In this document: piece after piece, positions 33,504 to 46,560 of the stretch
Numbering within the stretch: the stretch's first letter is position 1
Layout of the letters: the number at the start of each line of letters is the position of its first letter
Origin: Lepeophtheirus salmonis
Taxonomy: Eukaryota; Arthropoda; Copepoda; Siphonostomatoida; Caligidae
Length of the DNA: 64,000 nucleotides
NCBI RefSeq assembly: GCF_016086655.4
Contig: NC_052139.2
Location: 3,286,001-3,350,000 of the forward strand
Reading direction: 5' to 3'
The notes under the pieces: model-generated
Database searches by the model: none
The model's input: the letters and a program-made list of their open reading frames with translations, nothing else
Told to the model about the DNA's origin: nothing
Made by a program: the position numbers and the translations under genes

Positions 33504-36500
33504 TATTTTTACAATTACATAGTCTTAGGGTTCCAGATTATGAAATTAAAAAAGCTCAGAACAATATCCCATTCACGTATTGTATTTACATAATTAAGAA
33601 CACTCTTTATTTCCTCCAATTCCTCGAGATAGGTCAAATTAAGGGATTCATAGATAACTCAAGGATATAATCAAATTTCTATTTTACTAACATCTCTGAC
33701 ACAAATACTAGTGTATAAATTTTTAATAAAAGATTCCATTTATTCAAATAATATTTTGTCAATAAAACAAGACTAAAAAAAGCTTAATATACTGAAAAAA
33801 AACCGTAGCAGAGTAAACTAAGCCTACAGGGGATACCTCTATAACAAAATACTACAATATGATCTACCTCATAGATCTTCAGGTAATGCTACTTATTATT
33901 ATATGAAAGCTTCACCATCCATTCAGCTCCAGTTCTCTTAATTCATTCTTCCATTTGATTGTTATGAATTTTGACCAAGTCCTAACCTCCTTTCTTACAA
34001 AAAATCAAAATTTTGAAAATAACGTGTAATTATGGAGTAACTCTTAATCCCAATTTCAATAATATTTTTATTTATTTAATATCTTCAAGAATTAATAAGG
34101 GAAACTACCAATGGTTCTCTGATAATCTCTCATCTTTTAATAAAATTTTCTACAAACTTATTAAAACTTTACTTTCATCTACCAACAAATATAAAGCATT
34201 CAATGTTTCATGAAGAAGGTCCTATGTACTTTAGTTTATTTTTTTGCTTCTTTAGAAATGACGCTATCAAATAAAAACATTTTTATACATATAACACTAA
34301 AGAATGGGATTTTTTGCAATTACATTTTTACGTCAAAACTATAAACTAGAATTTAACACTATTACTTCCGTTTGATGGGAAATTACTTTTCCCCCCGTGT
34401 ACATTTGTAGGTTGTAAAGTCTTAAATTGCAGCTTTTTTTTTAATTCCATATTTAAGATGGATAGTTTTAATAAATATGTGAAAGTACGGCATATACAAT
34501 ATGCAAATAATCTGTTTTGCTTTAAAATGACATCTAATATTTTTCAAGCATATGACTGTAATATGTACATCAGTACCAATATATATTTTGATCGTCACTC
34601 ATGTGAAATAAAAAATGGATATTTCTTTTTATGAATTTATTTTATTATCTCTCATCGTGAGGCTTAAAATTGGCAGTTACATATATATAAATATGAATAA
34701 TGAATAAGCAACTTAGTTTTAAATATCATAAATTCAAAACTACTTGTAATTTTCTTATTTTACTTCAACACAATATCTCAGAAAAAAAAATGGCCCTATC
34801 TTAATGAGATATTAGGCTTTATCTACAAAGATGATCTGTTCAGTTACAAAAACACTTTTTTTAAATTATGGACTTACAGACTCATAAATAAAAAGAGTCT
34901 ATGAAATATTCTTTATAAATTATAATTTTTATATTTATTCATCACGTCATCATGAGTGAGTAAAAAGCGCATTTCAGATCTCATAAGATCAACCTTGTAC
35001 ATGTGTATATGAAGTCAGAAAATGAATTGGGAACTATCTTCTTGAACATTGTTTTAATAATGACGCAACACATATATTAATATTTGATTGTCTCCTGAAT
35101 AATATACTAAAGACTCCCATCATAATTTATATTGAAAACTTTGTTAAAAAAAGTATAAGTCTAATATTACTTGAACCCTTGAACAAACTGTCATTTGTAC
35201 ATGTAGGTACTGCTGGGTTCATTCAACATTAAAAAGTAATAATGGAGTTTATCAATATGTATATATATTATTATCTAATAGATTTTTAGAAGAAAATGAA
35301 CTAATATTGGAGCTGAAGTTGAACATTTTGAATCAAAAACTCCTTTTTAAATGAGTTTTCTTTTAATTTGAAAGACGGAGGCGTTATTTATTTTTAAACA
35401 AACCTCATGAAATACGTATTTTTGTTTTTAGCTTTATGTTTACGTTTATGTCTCAGAATTGGAGGATTCCATACAAATTTATACACATATTTCAAATTAA
35501 CGTAAAATTTTGCATCATGAATTATTCTTGTTCTTACCTAAAAGTTGACTGAACGCTATGAAAAGTGTAAAATTATTTCTAAAAAAATCATAATTTTTTT
35601 TTAAAACAAGATTTGAAACAAAGGTACAAATTACAGATTTGTAAACAATGCAAGAACTATAATTCAATTTGGAATTAAAAAGATTTTTACAAAATGAAAA
35701 TTTTGTTAATATTTTAATCACATAAAATTGAATTAATTATTTATAAAATTACCATAATTTAGTCAGTTGGACTACCACAAAATATAAATTAAAGCAATAT
35801 TGCAACTAAACTTGACCGTTGAGAAATAAAAACATTTATGAAATGTAAATTATCACTTTTTAACACTTTATATGATTGCATTGTTAACTAAATAATGAAA
35901 ATTCTCAGAAAAAGAGTGTTTTTTTAAAATTTCACATCAATTTTTCTTTAAATTAGGCTAAATTTGTAACATTGTTTTGCCTTATCTATAAAAATTTGCT
36001 ATAAAATTTAAAAGGGATGATTTGATATTGAGTTATCTGAATAAAAAAACCTATTTAACATATACTTGCAAGTAAAATTTAATATATAATCTAAAAACTT
36101 TTAAATGTGGGCAAAATTTGTTGAATGGTGTAACTTTTAAAAAGTTGAATCAAATTTACTTTTTTACGCTAAATAACACACAACTATATAATCTTTACAA
36201 TGCCTATTCAAAATAAAGTTAGTTAATAAATACGGGCATCAGTAGGGCTAACTTGGTAGTGCGATGTACTTGAATCATTCATAGTTTTAATATTTCCGGT
36301 TTTGAAACAGGGTCCAATCATTGACATCTATATATTGTTTTAGATGTATCCAATATCTAAAAATGCGTTAATACATAGTTTAACTTATAGAAATTTGCAA
36401 ATGAAATATTATGTAAAAATGGATACATCACTGTGCAGGTCATTTGAGTGGTCTTGGATATGTAAATGTTAGTGTATTTTGCTTCTAAGGCCCTTTCTCT

Positions 36501-38565
36501 CACCTTCCTTTGATGCCCTTGTAGTTTAATTTGAAGACAAATATATGATCATTAACAATAGCGGATGCAATTATTTGAGTAAAGATTCGATACAATGCAG
36601 CCAAAAGGGTATGATCCCCAAGCAACCAGTCTCTGTCAGACCAAAAGGACCCTCATTATTAAATATATATATATTAATAATGATAAATATAATTGATTTA
36701 ATGGAGAGTTGAGCAATCACTCATCTTGTCAATTCATGATTGACTGAGTGAGTCATTAGTCAAGTGCATATTAAAAGCGATAAAAACAAATGATTTATGA
36801 AGATGTTCTATATAAATAAATATTTATGTAAGACGACTCTATGATAAATATATATTCCATATACACTGCCCAGGGAAGTGGGGGGAGGGATTGACCCACC
36901 TTTTCAAATATGTAGGACGATGGTTGCCGTGATTGAACAAACGAGGAAATAGCGCGGATTTGTCTTCAAGTCTTTACATATCGAAATATATATAATATAC
37001 ATATGAATACAGTATTTTCTCCTTTTTGAGCACATAGAGGAGGGAGGGGATATATTTTTCTTAACTACGTGTCCCCCTACTTTTCCGAGCAAGGAGTGTG
37101 CAATTTTTTTCCAGACGCACGCTGCTCCTCTCGCAATCATAAAATAAATTACACATAAGAAATGAATGTTTGGTTGTTTGAACTGTCAGTACAACTTCAA
37201 CCTTTCAATTCGAAAGGTGTTTGTTTATTTGTTATCTTTTGTGACAACCTATTCACGAAAACACGCTCAAAACTTTTTTTTGAATACATAGAGAGAGAAG
37301 AAGTGAAAAAAAGTAAAGAAAAGGTACACAAAATATATAATAAATAATATTATTTATTGTCGCATGAAATGTTCTTTACTTCGGCATTGTTTTCCTGTAT
37401 GTGTTGAGATTCTTTATAAATATATTATACATATATATATTTCATATTTGTCAACAGCCTTATTTATTGCTCTTTTATTTATGTGTAATATAAGGGATGA
37501 AAATTTGGGAAATAAAAACCCCACAAAAAGTAGGAGGATCCTAACAACAGGCCTGTGTTGCTGTTGTTTGTTAATTTAAACAAATCAAGTTAAACAAGAA
37601 GAAATTGTACTTTTCCAATTCCAAATTTCGAGTCTCAACTTTTTATATATAATTTATGTAAATAAAAAGATTATTTTATGTTGATAAAAAAATAAGTTTT
37701 ATTTTTTAAATTCTGATTTCAAGTCATTCGATTCTCAAATTATTTCTGTTGTATATTAGTACACATGTTTACAACATGTATGTGTTTTGGTGTGCTCCAA
37801 AATTTTCTAATATTGAAAAATTGAATAAATTTTAGGAAAAAATTATTTACAAACTTTTGAAAAATTGTTTATTCTTGCAAATTTAGCATTTTGTAAGAAA
37901 AATGACTCTTTTAAAGGAATAAAAAAATTTCAAATTTGTTTAAAAAAATTCCTTTAAATAAATATTTATTTTGTTCAATAGTATAAAACTATTACTTGGA
38001 GAGAAGTTTTTAAATATAATAAATATTACATAGATAATTTTATCAAAATAAGTATTATTAAAAAAGTATAAAAATACATACTCCCTAAACTATTGTTCTC
38101 CATTGATATAAATTGACATTAAAATTATTTAAAATAAACAGGAGTCAATTTATCGAAATTAATGAAAACAGCTAAAAGGAAAATCCACTACATCTTCACC
38201 TATTTCAAAAATCAAGCTCCAAGAAACAATTAATAGAGTTATCATATCTTGCAAGTTTCTAGCCTATACTTTTTTTTAAATTATGTGCAAGTGGGTTTTT
38301 ACAATTTAACATCGCTAATAATAATAAAAGCTTTTGAAAAAAAACGACACTATTCAAATTACTAATTAGAAAAAAATGTTGTATTTTAAATTTCATATTT
38401 GATTCAACTCTATAAATAATACTAACCCTAATTGTTGGGTTTTTAATAGACGGAAGTTAATTGGATTTGAACGTTAGGTATTCACAAAATAAAAAATATT
38501 AGATAAGATATTATGCTATTGGACAATTATTTAAGTTATAGCTGTTTGATGGATATATTGTGCTG
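33504..38565. other. long non-coding AT-rich stretch
   Basis: I see no gene. At 34951 an ATGAGTGAG following cgtcatc resembles the start context of the mariners at 26.15 and 28.14 kb, but the frame closes at once and no other block follows. GC-richer patches at 36870-36900 and 37020-37130 are not recognised. The weak tRNA-like site at 36243-36315 is listed separately. Confidence 0.45.
36243..36315 (+). ncRNA. weak tRNA-like segment
   Basis: tagggctaacttggtag resembles a D-arm/A-box region, and ccggttttgaaac resembles a T-arm/B-box about 45 bases later. Stems pair poorly. It is a possible SINE relic and not a tRNA gene. Confidence 0.2.
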
Positions 38566-38652
38566 TACTAGGTTTGTTCAAAAAGGAAGGTGACTTTTAA
38601 AATTTTGTAGTCAACGTATAGTCTCACCCTTACTGTTTGAACAGACCTCGTA
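38566..38652. mobile_element. 83-bp mini-MITE of mariner type
   Basis: Between TA dinucleotides at 38566-38567 and 38651-38652 the ends are inverted repeats. The left reads CTAGGTTTGTTCAAA then aaggaaggtga. The right, reverse-complemented, reads CGAGGTCTGTTCAAA then cagtaagggtga. Only about 25 bases separate the arms. The GAGGTCTGTTCAAA end is like known Tc1/mariner TIRs. It is a non-autonomous remnant consisting almost only of TIRs. Confidence 0.75.
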
Positions 38653-39894
38653 TATTTACAGAAAACAAATTTATTCCCATTACAACACCTCTATATGTGT
38701 TTTTGAAACTAACGATTTTAAGAGGTTCGAAAAAAAAAGAAAATGTTATTTTCTGTTTCCCAAATTCGATTTTCAACTTTATTTGTATTATTTTATTACA
38801 AAGGCGGATACGAAGATTAAACGTCTTTAGGTATAATCTGCAATTTTCTACTATTGGAAAAAATAAAAAATCAATTTGTTGGAAAATTCGTTAAAAACTT
38901 TTAAACGATTGTTTATTCTTCCAAATTTAGCATATCGGTGGAAAAAGTACTAAGTAAAAGAATAATTAATCCTTCAATTGTGTTTAAACCAATGCCCATA
39001 TTTATTTATTTACTTTTTATGGTAGAAAATATATCAATACTCCAAAATACGTTTAATCTGTCTATCCATCTAAAGCATACTAACATTGCAAAATGGCTGA
39101 TACTGTCGTGAACTTACGTTGTGTACATGTGTATCCATATGATAAAAAAAAATAATAGAATGTAAATTGAATTTGAAATTCTGTGTTTTTTTAATAAGGC
39201 TAGTATATTGATTCTAAAAGTGGAAGAAATGTTTATTAATCAATATAACTCATAATGAAAAAGGAAAAAATATATATTTTATACTTCTATATTATAATTT
39301 ATTTTTCTTGAATAAGTTTCTAAAATATGCAAAAGATATATTATTTATAAAAATGTTTTTAAAGTTTATTAATTAAAAAATTGGTGTATTTAAAGTGTTA
39401 TATGTACAATTTTTCATTTTTTTTGCATATCTTTTGCATTGTATATTTTGATTACTAATGTTGAGATATCTTTTTCATCAATATGGAACTATATTTTTGC
39501 ATATTACTACTAAAATAATATTATATGACTGGACAAATATATACTAAAATTAGGGAATTAAATTTTGATAAAAAATTATAAATATATTTTAGCAACATTA
39601 TAGGATAATTTTTCTTCTACAAATATTTTATAAACATTTTTATACACAAAGTAGCACGACTCTTACTTGGATGTTTAAATCACTCCGTTTTTTATTTCAA
39701 ATGTTTATCCCTTCTTAATTAATGATTTGATTGAATCCATATCCTTTGACTTTGTTTAAAGTACTTAGTAGTTCGATGAAAAACTTAACTACCCAAATTA
39801 TCTTTATGACAAGCATAAAACATATAATTTAATTTTTGAGGAGGGATAACTTTAGTTTAAAGTGCGTTTGCTTATGAAATAATTATGATTTGTT
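38653..39894. other. non-coding AT-rich stretch
   Basis: No supported feature. Confidence 0.5.
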
Positions 39895-39960
39895 ATATCG
39901 GTATAAGTACAAGTCACTGTTTGACTCAGAGTAGAATTGAGGAATACCATTCAACTATTT
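39895..39960 (-). repeat. repeat family D fragment, inverted
   Basis: On the minus strand it reads ggtattcctcaattctactc, the lead word of the family D copies at 44.45, 45.37 and 51.79 kb, followed by tgagtcaaacagtgactt. Short. Confidence 0.35.
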
Positions 39961-40651
39961 TTTTTTAATTTCTTTCCTCGCCCTTTCATAGCTAATCGAT
40001 TGTAACGTCCTTACAGCTAAGATGTGACACATTTACTAATCTATCCTTTTAGAATATTTTTGTCAACTTCAGTAATTTTCTTCTACAGTTCAAGTAATGC
40101 TTAAATTCTTTAACTCCTGAAAATATAACTACTTGTTGCTAAAGTTTGTTGATCAGTTAAATATCAAATGAAATACTAGTGTCGGAAGTCAAAGAGTAGC
40201 TGAAAGCAGGTTGGCACACAAAAGTTAGGAAAACTTGGGACATATATAAAAAAAGGAATATTTTCCAATTTTTCGTGATTTAAAAGCAGCATTTGAGTAA
40301 AAAAGTTGAAATGGTTGGAAATTAAGTGAAGATCACGAGTTGATTAATATTTATTTTTGGTTATATGATTTTTTTTTAAATTAAATCGATAGACACTATT
40401 ATAGTACTCCGTTTTCTATAAATATTTACTACTGGGCGTATTTGTCGCATTGACGGGGAAAATAATTGCCAATATTAAAATTGATACATTATTTTCAGTA
40501 CTATTAATTATGATGAGATATTAGTGTCAAAAATTCCATGTTGTTTTGAACTTTACAAGAAATAACTCAGATATTAATATCGCTTTGATAAGCTGAGTAA
40601 TCTGCAAAAAGTGAAAAGTTCTCCAACCTGACATGACCTCTTCTATTTAAC
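39961..40651. other. non-coding stretch
   Basis: Nothing recognised between the inverted family D fragment and the mariner terminus at 40652. Confidence 0.45.
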
Positions 40652-41000
40652 GCTTGGGAGAAAGTAATTTCGTATTTTTCGGTTTATTTCTTTATAAGAA
40701 GTGTTACAATCATCTAATTTAAGCCATTAATGCATGCCCCTTTCTGTTTGATAAATTGTCGCCAATGAGAATCCAACTTCTTAATGCCCTTCTTGTAGAA
40801 ATCCACCAAACATGGACAGCCAATTTCCACATGCCTCTATTGATGCCAAACTTGTACCTCCAAGCGTTGTAGTCACTTTGTGTAAGGTCTGGACTGTACA
40901 GAGGATGTATAAGAACTTCTTATCCGAGCTTCTGGCGCGTCATAAAATATTTTTCCAACCTGGTTTGTCTAAATTATGTTCTTTTGTTTCCTATTGACCT
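40652..41000 (-). pseudogene. mariner (DD34D-like) C-terminal remnant with 3' TIR
   Basis: The left edge, ttgggagaaagtaatttcgt at 40654, is a typical mariner terminal repeat. Going rightwards on the minus strand, blocks in different frames read VDFYKKGIKKLDSHW, RQFIKQKGACINGLN, SIEACGNWLSMFGGF and YSPDLTQSDYNAW. They match SPDL.PSDYH, NWL..FF, FY..GI..L..RWQ and I.Q.GAY.. of mariner transposases. The third catalytic Asp (QSDY) remains. The upstream half is missing. Confidence 0.7.
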
Positions 41001-41514
41001 ATGCTGGCTACTTTTGTTTAACTTTCACGGTCGAGTAGTTCATAGTAGAGGGAGAAATTGTTGTTAATTTTTTCAATTAAAAAATCCACAACCACAACCA
41101 CTAACCGAAAAAATATCCGCCCGTTAACCAAATTTTCAACCATCAGGTAAAAATGTTAAATATAGCCTTCCATTGAAAAAATATCCACAACAATTTACTA
41201 CTGAATCCATGCCGAATGCTATTTGTTTCCAGTATACACTCTCACCTTTACAACATTATATCGTATCATCTTATGTGCCCAATAATGAATAAGAATTACT
41301 TACTTAAATAAAAAGGCGGGAAATACAAAATTACTTTATATTGGAGCGAGTTTTTATTTTTCAAACATTGAGAATGAAAATAAATTCATTCTATTATTTA
41401 AAATAACATTAAAGAAAAGCAAATATTGGAGGGATTTTTAAAGATTTCGAATTGTTTTCCACATAATTTAATTTACTTTAATTTATAAAATCAAAATTTA
41501 TTGAGGATAAAAGT
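41001..41514. other. non-coding stretch
   Basis: A C-rich patch at 41085-41165 precedes AT-rich sequence. No feature is supported. Confidence 0.4.
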
Positions 41515-41925
41515 GACTCACTAACACAAAAGCAAGCTAGAACCATTTTCTCAAAATTGAGTGTTTGACAAAGGTTCTCTTCGTCAAATAATCTTCAACT
41601 TTGAATAAAAAATTATTTTGATTAACCATTTGGAGGCTTTGCAAATTTTACTTAAATTTGGATAATTGATCGTCATATTTAATTTGAAAGGGTCCCTTAG
41701 GGCTCCAACATAAGTTTTTTTAATCAAATCAAAGTTCTAAACTACAGCTATTATAACTCAATATTTTAACTTATCCCACAAATTGAAATAGAATACCCAT
41801 AATTGATTAAATAAGCCTATGATTGGACTATGTGTTTATTATTAAGTAAAGAAATAAATTGGGACTTTTTAATTTTCTTGATTTTACTTCAATACTGTTT
41901 TTATCTTGACGCACAACATATACAC
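41515..41925 (+). repeat. repeat family B copy
   Basis: It starts ctaacacaaaagcaagct and includes ttctcaaaattgagtg, atttgaaagggtcccttag, ttctaaactacagctatt and cccacaaattgaaatagaat. It ends ttttatcttgacgcacaac. It matches 49130-49590 in the same orientation and 23.1, 46.3, 47.9 and 62.9 kb inverted. No ORF. Confidence 0.7.
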
Positions 41926-42330
41926 TTTATAATATTTCATTGCTACTTTTATTATTTTACGTTTATTACCATTTTGATAACAAATTAATCAAAAATTAAC
42001 TCGTCGGCAAAATAATGAACAAATATATTTTTATATATACATACGAGTATTACATTATATAAAATAAATAATGTGCAATTTAACTTATCTTGTATACTCT
42101 TTGTGATTTAGACAATAAGAAAATGAAATAGGTACATATTCTACTTCTTATTTTTACATGCATATATTTATAATAAATTTATTTTTTAGAAACATTGTTT
42201 TTTACTTAAATGCATTTAAATATCTGATTTTGAAAAGCTAAACTTACGCATGTTTATAAACGAAAATAATGTTGAGATGTTTTCTATTTAATTAGATTTT
42301 CTTTTTTTTTTCTTACAAGAAAATCAATAG
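41926..42330. other. non-coding AT-rich stretch
   Basis: It ends in a pyrimidine-rich tract with AG at 42319 and 42330, compatible with a splice acceptor for the next open frame. Confidence 0.4.
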
Positions 42331-42669
42331 GCAAGAGCTACTAGTGTTGAGACTCGAATCAAGATCCATTTTTTCGGTTATACTTTTTTGCATCGATTTT
42401 GGAACTATATTTCGGTCCAAGCCGCGTCCTTAGTCCGAAATTTAATCGTTTATGTAAATTACCAAATAATTTTTTCGTTTTCAAGTCATGGACCAATTTT
42501 CTCCCAGCTCTTGATTTATGAGTCATACATATATGATTTATGGAACACATTTATGGCGTTATTATACCCGATGTTCAAAATTTTGAAACGTCATCAAATA
42601 TTCGATAAAATAATGAAAATCGTCGAGTTAAACCGGTATGTCATCACTTATTTAATTACCAGGAACTGA
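42331..42669 (+). CDS. candidate exon or orphan ORF, possibly membrane protein
   Basis: After a pyrimidine tract and AG there are 112 open codons to the stop at 42667. The frame contains AASLVRNLIVYVNYQIIFSF, then DLWNTFMALLYPMFKIL, two candidate membrane-spanning stretches. It ends with a charged HQIFDKIMKIVELNRY. The amphipathic/membrane pattern vaguely recalls chemoreceptor-type proteins, but I cannot support a family. A minus-strand frame overlaps at 42359-42550. It could also be chance in AT-rich DNA. Confidence 0.25.
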   Translation, partial: ARATSVETRIKIHFFGYTFLHRFWNYISVQAASLVRNLIVYVNYQIIFSFSSHGPIFSQLLIYESYIYDLWNTFMALLYPMFKILKRHQIFDKIMKIVELNRYVITYLITRN

Positions 42670-44448
42670 AGGTTAGCCAGAAAATAGTTTGGAACCATTT
42701 AAATGGGATAATCCTAACCATGTTCATATTATTGTTTCAAAAAAAGTGCAGAAACTCTCATAATTTTTTACTTTTTACTATTAATCATATAAATATGTTT
42801 AAGGGAGAATAAACAAACCGAAAGAGAATATATAAATAATGAAAATGACAATTATAACTAAGGAGAGGGAATGAGTGTAGATAAAGTACTCACTATACAG
42901 AAGGTCCCAAATAATACACTTGCAAACACTGCCGATTTCACAAAATTTCTGTCTTTGGAATTTATTCTGACCCGCCCCCCCTCCTTGTATTTCCTTCTTA
43001 TTCTTATCCTGTTGTAGAAACTTACTATTAAAAAGTTTAATAAATTGAATTTGTTTAGGTTCTGATTATTTAAAGTTTATTTAATTAAAATGAATCCATA
43101 TGAAATAAGTCAATACCCGTCTAACATTAAATTTTGTCTGGCAATACTTTAATTGAAATAATTTATGATAAACTATTTTTTTTTTGTTCTAACCATACTA
43201 GAAAACAAAGGAAAAATATTGAAAAAGTAGACTTCAAAATATAATTTCTCCAATTTTACGGGTTTGAGTAGTAAAAAAGTTCCCTTACAATACAAATTTC
43301 ATATAAAAATGATTTTTCTTGTTCAAAAACAGTGACTTGCGATGAAACCCTATTAATATTCCTGTAGCCTTAGGGTCTTTTTTGATATTGAGTTTTATAC
43401 TGCTACGTCTGGGGATTTGTTGAAAAGTTCACTGCCAGCTCTGATCCAGATTGAACTTCCTTAAAGGCTCTAATCAGTTCGGTTCATACAAACCCATAAC
43501 AGTTTCAGAACAGTCTAGGATTACCAGACCGAAACCTAACAGAAATAGTTATATTATATCAAGAAAACGGGAGTTTTCTACTTGATTAAAAAATATAAAA
43601 CTGGGTTAAATCAAGTATTAATTAAGTTAACTGACCTCAAATAATAATGAGTCATAATGAGAGGACAATGTCATAGACATGGTGTTTTAATGGTTCTTCT
43701 TTCAATGTGTAAAAGGTTATTGTGTATATATGTTCTGTAAATTTCTCAATAGTGAGTATTATTGATATTTAAAACGAAGGTGAAAATAAAATATTGTATA
43801 ATTTAATTATTATCTTTGTACAAAAATCAATACTAGGTTAATTAAGAAACAAAAGTTTAAAGGGAATTGCATTTTAAGTTCATTAAATGAATGTATATAT
43901 ATACCTTTGTGAAAAGTATTAAATGAGATAGATTACTCAAACAAAGGGGGTGGGGGAAAGAAATGGGATTGTACAACGTTTATAAACAAAACAAATAGAG
44001 TTTTGGGAGATTTCAAGAGAATTAAGTATGTATAAATCTATTGTATTCATAGAGTTGTAAAAATAACTACCTCTGGCTCTTTAAAAATATATTAAACTGA
44101 AAATTAACAAGGTAATCTTTACAATTTGTAAAATGTTTTGGAAGAGACCTGTTTAGCTCTTCTGACTTTTTACTATAACAGCTCTTTGTGGTTTTGAGAG
44201 GAACAAATCAAGACAAATCTCATTACGAGGACTTTTACGAGTCAAACAAGTACTTGTTAAATCCCCTGCAAATTATCATCGTTACTTTCCGTTTTTCATG
44301 GCCACGTGCACTACTGATTAATTTTTTCATACATGTTCCTTTCTTATGAATTAAATAAAAATTAATGGCAGCTTTATGTTTATTTTTGACAAATATTTAT
44401 TTTTATACATGTCGTCATTTTAAGAATGCATTTTCTAATTACTACGAT
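42670..44448. other. non-coding stretch
   Basis: A GC-richer patch at 43330-43520 (gttcggttcatac, accagaccgaaacc) is similar in flavour to the element at 22.8-23.0 kb but cannot be aligned with certainty. I see no gene. Confidence 0.4.
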
Positions 44449-44605
44449 GTCTATCCTCAATTCTACTCTGTGTACAACTAATACTTACAGTCATAACTCC
44501 TCCAAAAATATTGAGCGTTGCTCTCCATCTTTTATAAACACACGTACTAGCGATTTCCATATATTTCAATATTCTCTCTTTCAAAATTAACATTTATGAA
44601 GGTAG
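44449..44605 (+). repeat. repeat family D copy
   Basis: The order of words is tatcctcaattctactct, cataactcctcc, gcgttgctctcca, cacacgtactagcg and attctctctttcaaaatt. This is the order in 51790-51935 and, more loosely, 45370-45530. Confidence 0.45.
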
Positions 44606-44694
44606 CTTTTAAAAATAAATAACTCTCTTTAGATTACCAACTTTAAAGAATATCACACAGATTTAGTCATTACTTTATTCAACTCTATGTATGT

Positions 44695-44870
44695 ACATTG
44701 AGAAACTGGTGAAAAAGTAATTTCTTATTTTTGCTCTATTGCAATGCTTTATAAAAATGCTGGAAACATCTGATTTAAATCAAATAAGCCAGTTCTGTTT
44801 GATAACTTGTTGCCAACGAGAAAAACCAAATTCAAAATGCCTTCTTATCAGTAGCCGCTCATTGGATGTC
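44695..44870 (-). pseudogene. mariner 3' end fragment, related to the one at 40.65 kb
   Basis: Left edge gaaaaagtaatttcttattt matches the TIR and 3' untranslated part at 40655-40690. It is followed by ctgtttgataacttgttgcc, parallel to ctgtttgataaattgtcgcc at 40744. The peptide there corresponds to RWQQVIKQN.AYLI. The two fragments are diverged copies of one mariner family. Confidence 0.6.
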
Positions 44871-45369
44871 ATATACAGATGAACAAAAATATAAGCAAAA
44901 ATGCTATATTTCATTTAAATATTTTTTCCTTCTTTGAGACACGTAAAAAATAATTTTTTATAAACATTAATAAAATACTTTGATGGAAGTTTAACTTAAC
45001 TAAATTTGTTGCTAAGAGTAACATGATTTTTAGGTTGTTTTCAAAAAATATTTAAAATTTCAAACTTAAATATTTATAGAAATTGTTCATATTTTTTATC
45101 TAAAAGAACGGCTTTGAACCCTCAATTTTTTACTTTTTCACAAAAATTTATTTAAATGCCACCCTAATGTATAAGTAAATTGTAAGCATTTTTGGTGCGT
45201 AAAAAAAATGTATCCGAGAAATGACATGGTAAACTTGAAAATTTGAAGAATTATTTCGAGAAGAGCAGTTTAAATTTCATGACGTTTCATTCAAATAAAC
45301 AGCTCTGAGGTTAGGTAAATCAACACAAGTTCAACTCTGCATCAAGCAAGGACATTGGAACCAAATTTA
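44871..45369. other. non-coding stretch
   Basis: AT-rich and without a recognised feature. Confidence 0.45.
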
Positions 45370-45535
45370 TTGTTTTTCGATCCTCAATTCTGCTTTTTTG
45401 GACTCCAACAGAGGGATTAATATCTTTAGCTTCCCATTTAATCCTCAGTGTTACAATCTGTCTTTCATGATCACACACACTCTTGGTTAGACTTTATACT
45501 TCGAAATTCCCTTTTCAGATTGACAAAATTATCAT
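45370..45535 (+). repeat. repeat family D copy (diverged)
   Basis: It starts tttcgatcctcaattctgc and continues with gactccaacagagg, acaatctgtctttcatgatc, acacacact and ttcagattgacaaa. The last word also follows the copy at 51.8-52.0 kb. Confidence 0.4.
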
Positions 45536-46195
45536 AGAAAACCACTATCAGGGTTAACAAGAACAATCAAAACTCCCACGCTAAAATATGGCTAAGATTT
45601 ACAACTGTATAGATAGATACTCTAAAACTTTCGAAAGTCACAACTTTTGATTACATTTCTTAAAAAAAGAATTTTTTTTTTTGTTCAAAAATATACTCTT
45701 TTTATATATTCATCAAAGTGGAGTATTTGTATACAATTTTACTTAGATTCTTTTAAAAAAGTTTTGCTTTTTACTTCTTCAAGAATGTGAATGTACTGAT
45801 CTCAATACAAGTTCATTTAATTGATTCATACATATAAACAGTATGCAAAATACTTTTTCATACATTATTGCTTTTTTCTCTGTTGTATTTAAGTTGTTTT
45901 ATTTTTAAAGAAAAATAAAAGTAATTTTCTTAAAAATGACATAAGTATTGTTTTTATGTATATACTCAAATGATTATACTTACATCTAAATATTAATCAT
46001 AGGAAAATACTTTGGAGCCCAAAATTGACTTCCTATACATCTTTAAATAATTAAAGAAATGATATAGAATAAAATTAAGGACAATTGTGAAAAAAAAGAA
46101 ATATTAGAAACCACATAAATTCATTACAATTATTCTTATTAATCATCCATATATGCATTTTTATTCCTAATAAGGTCAGTATACTACTGCATATA

Positions 46196-46560
46196 CATAT
46201 ATGGTACGTCAGCATGAAACAATCTTGAACAAAAATCAAGGACAATAGAAAATTACAACCAATATTTCGTAGACATATTTGAGTCAAATATTGGGTTTTA
46301 TTTCAAAATTATGGGATGAGTTAAAGTATTCAATAATTAAAGCTATGCTTTTGAGCCTTTATTTGCTTGAAGATACACAAATTGACCCCCTACAAATAAA
46401 AACAATCAATTTTTTATTTATTGGAATATGACTATCAATTTTGGATACTTACTTGAATTTCAATTTACTGCTCCAATTAAGGGTTAATAATAATATTTTG
46501 TTCATAAAAAGTGATAAAGCCAATTTGTCGAAGAATACAAATGTAATCAGTCCTCTATTT
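46196..46560 (-). repeat. repeat family B copy
   Basis: It starts atatggtacgtcagcatg and runs through atttgagtcaaatattggg, aaaattatgggatgagttaa and atacttacttgaatttcaat to the inner part of the family. The terminal gcttttgt end is lost. Confidence 0.6.

Noticed and set aside
34938..35010. ATGAGTGAG start context like that of the mariners at 26.15 and 28.14 kb
   Set aside because: The third codon after it is a stop and no other mariner block follows within 1 kb. One shared leader word is not enough.
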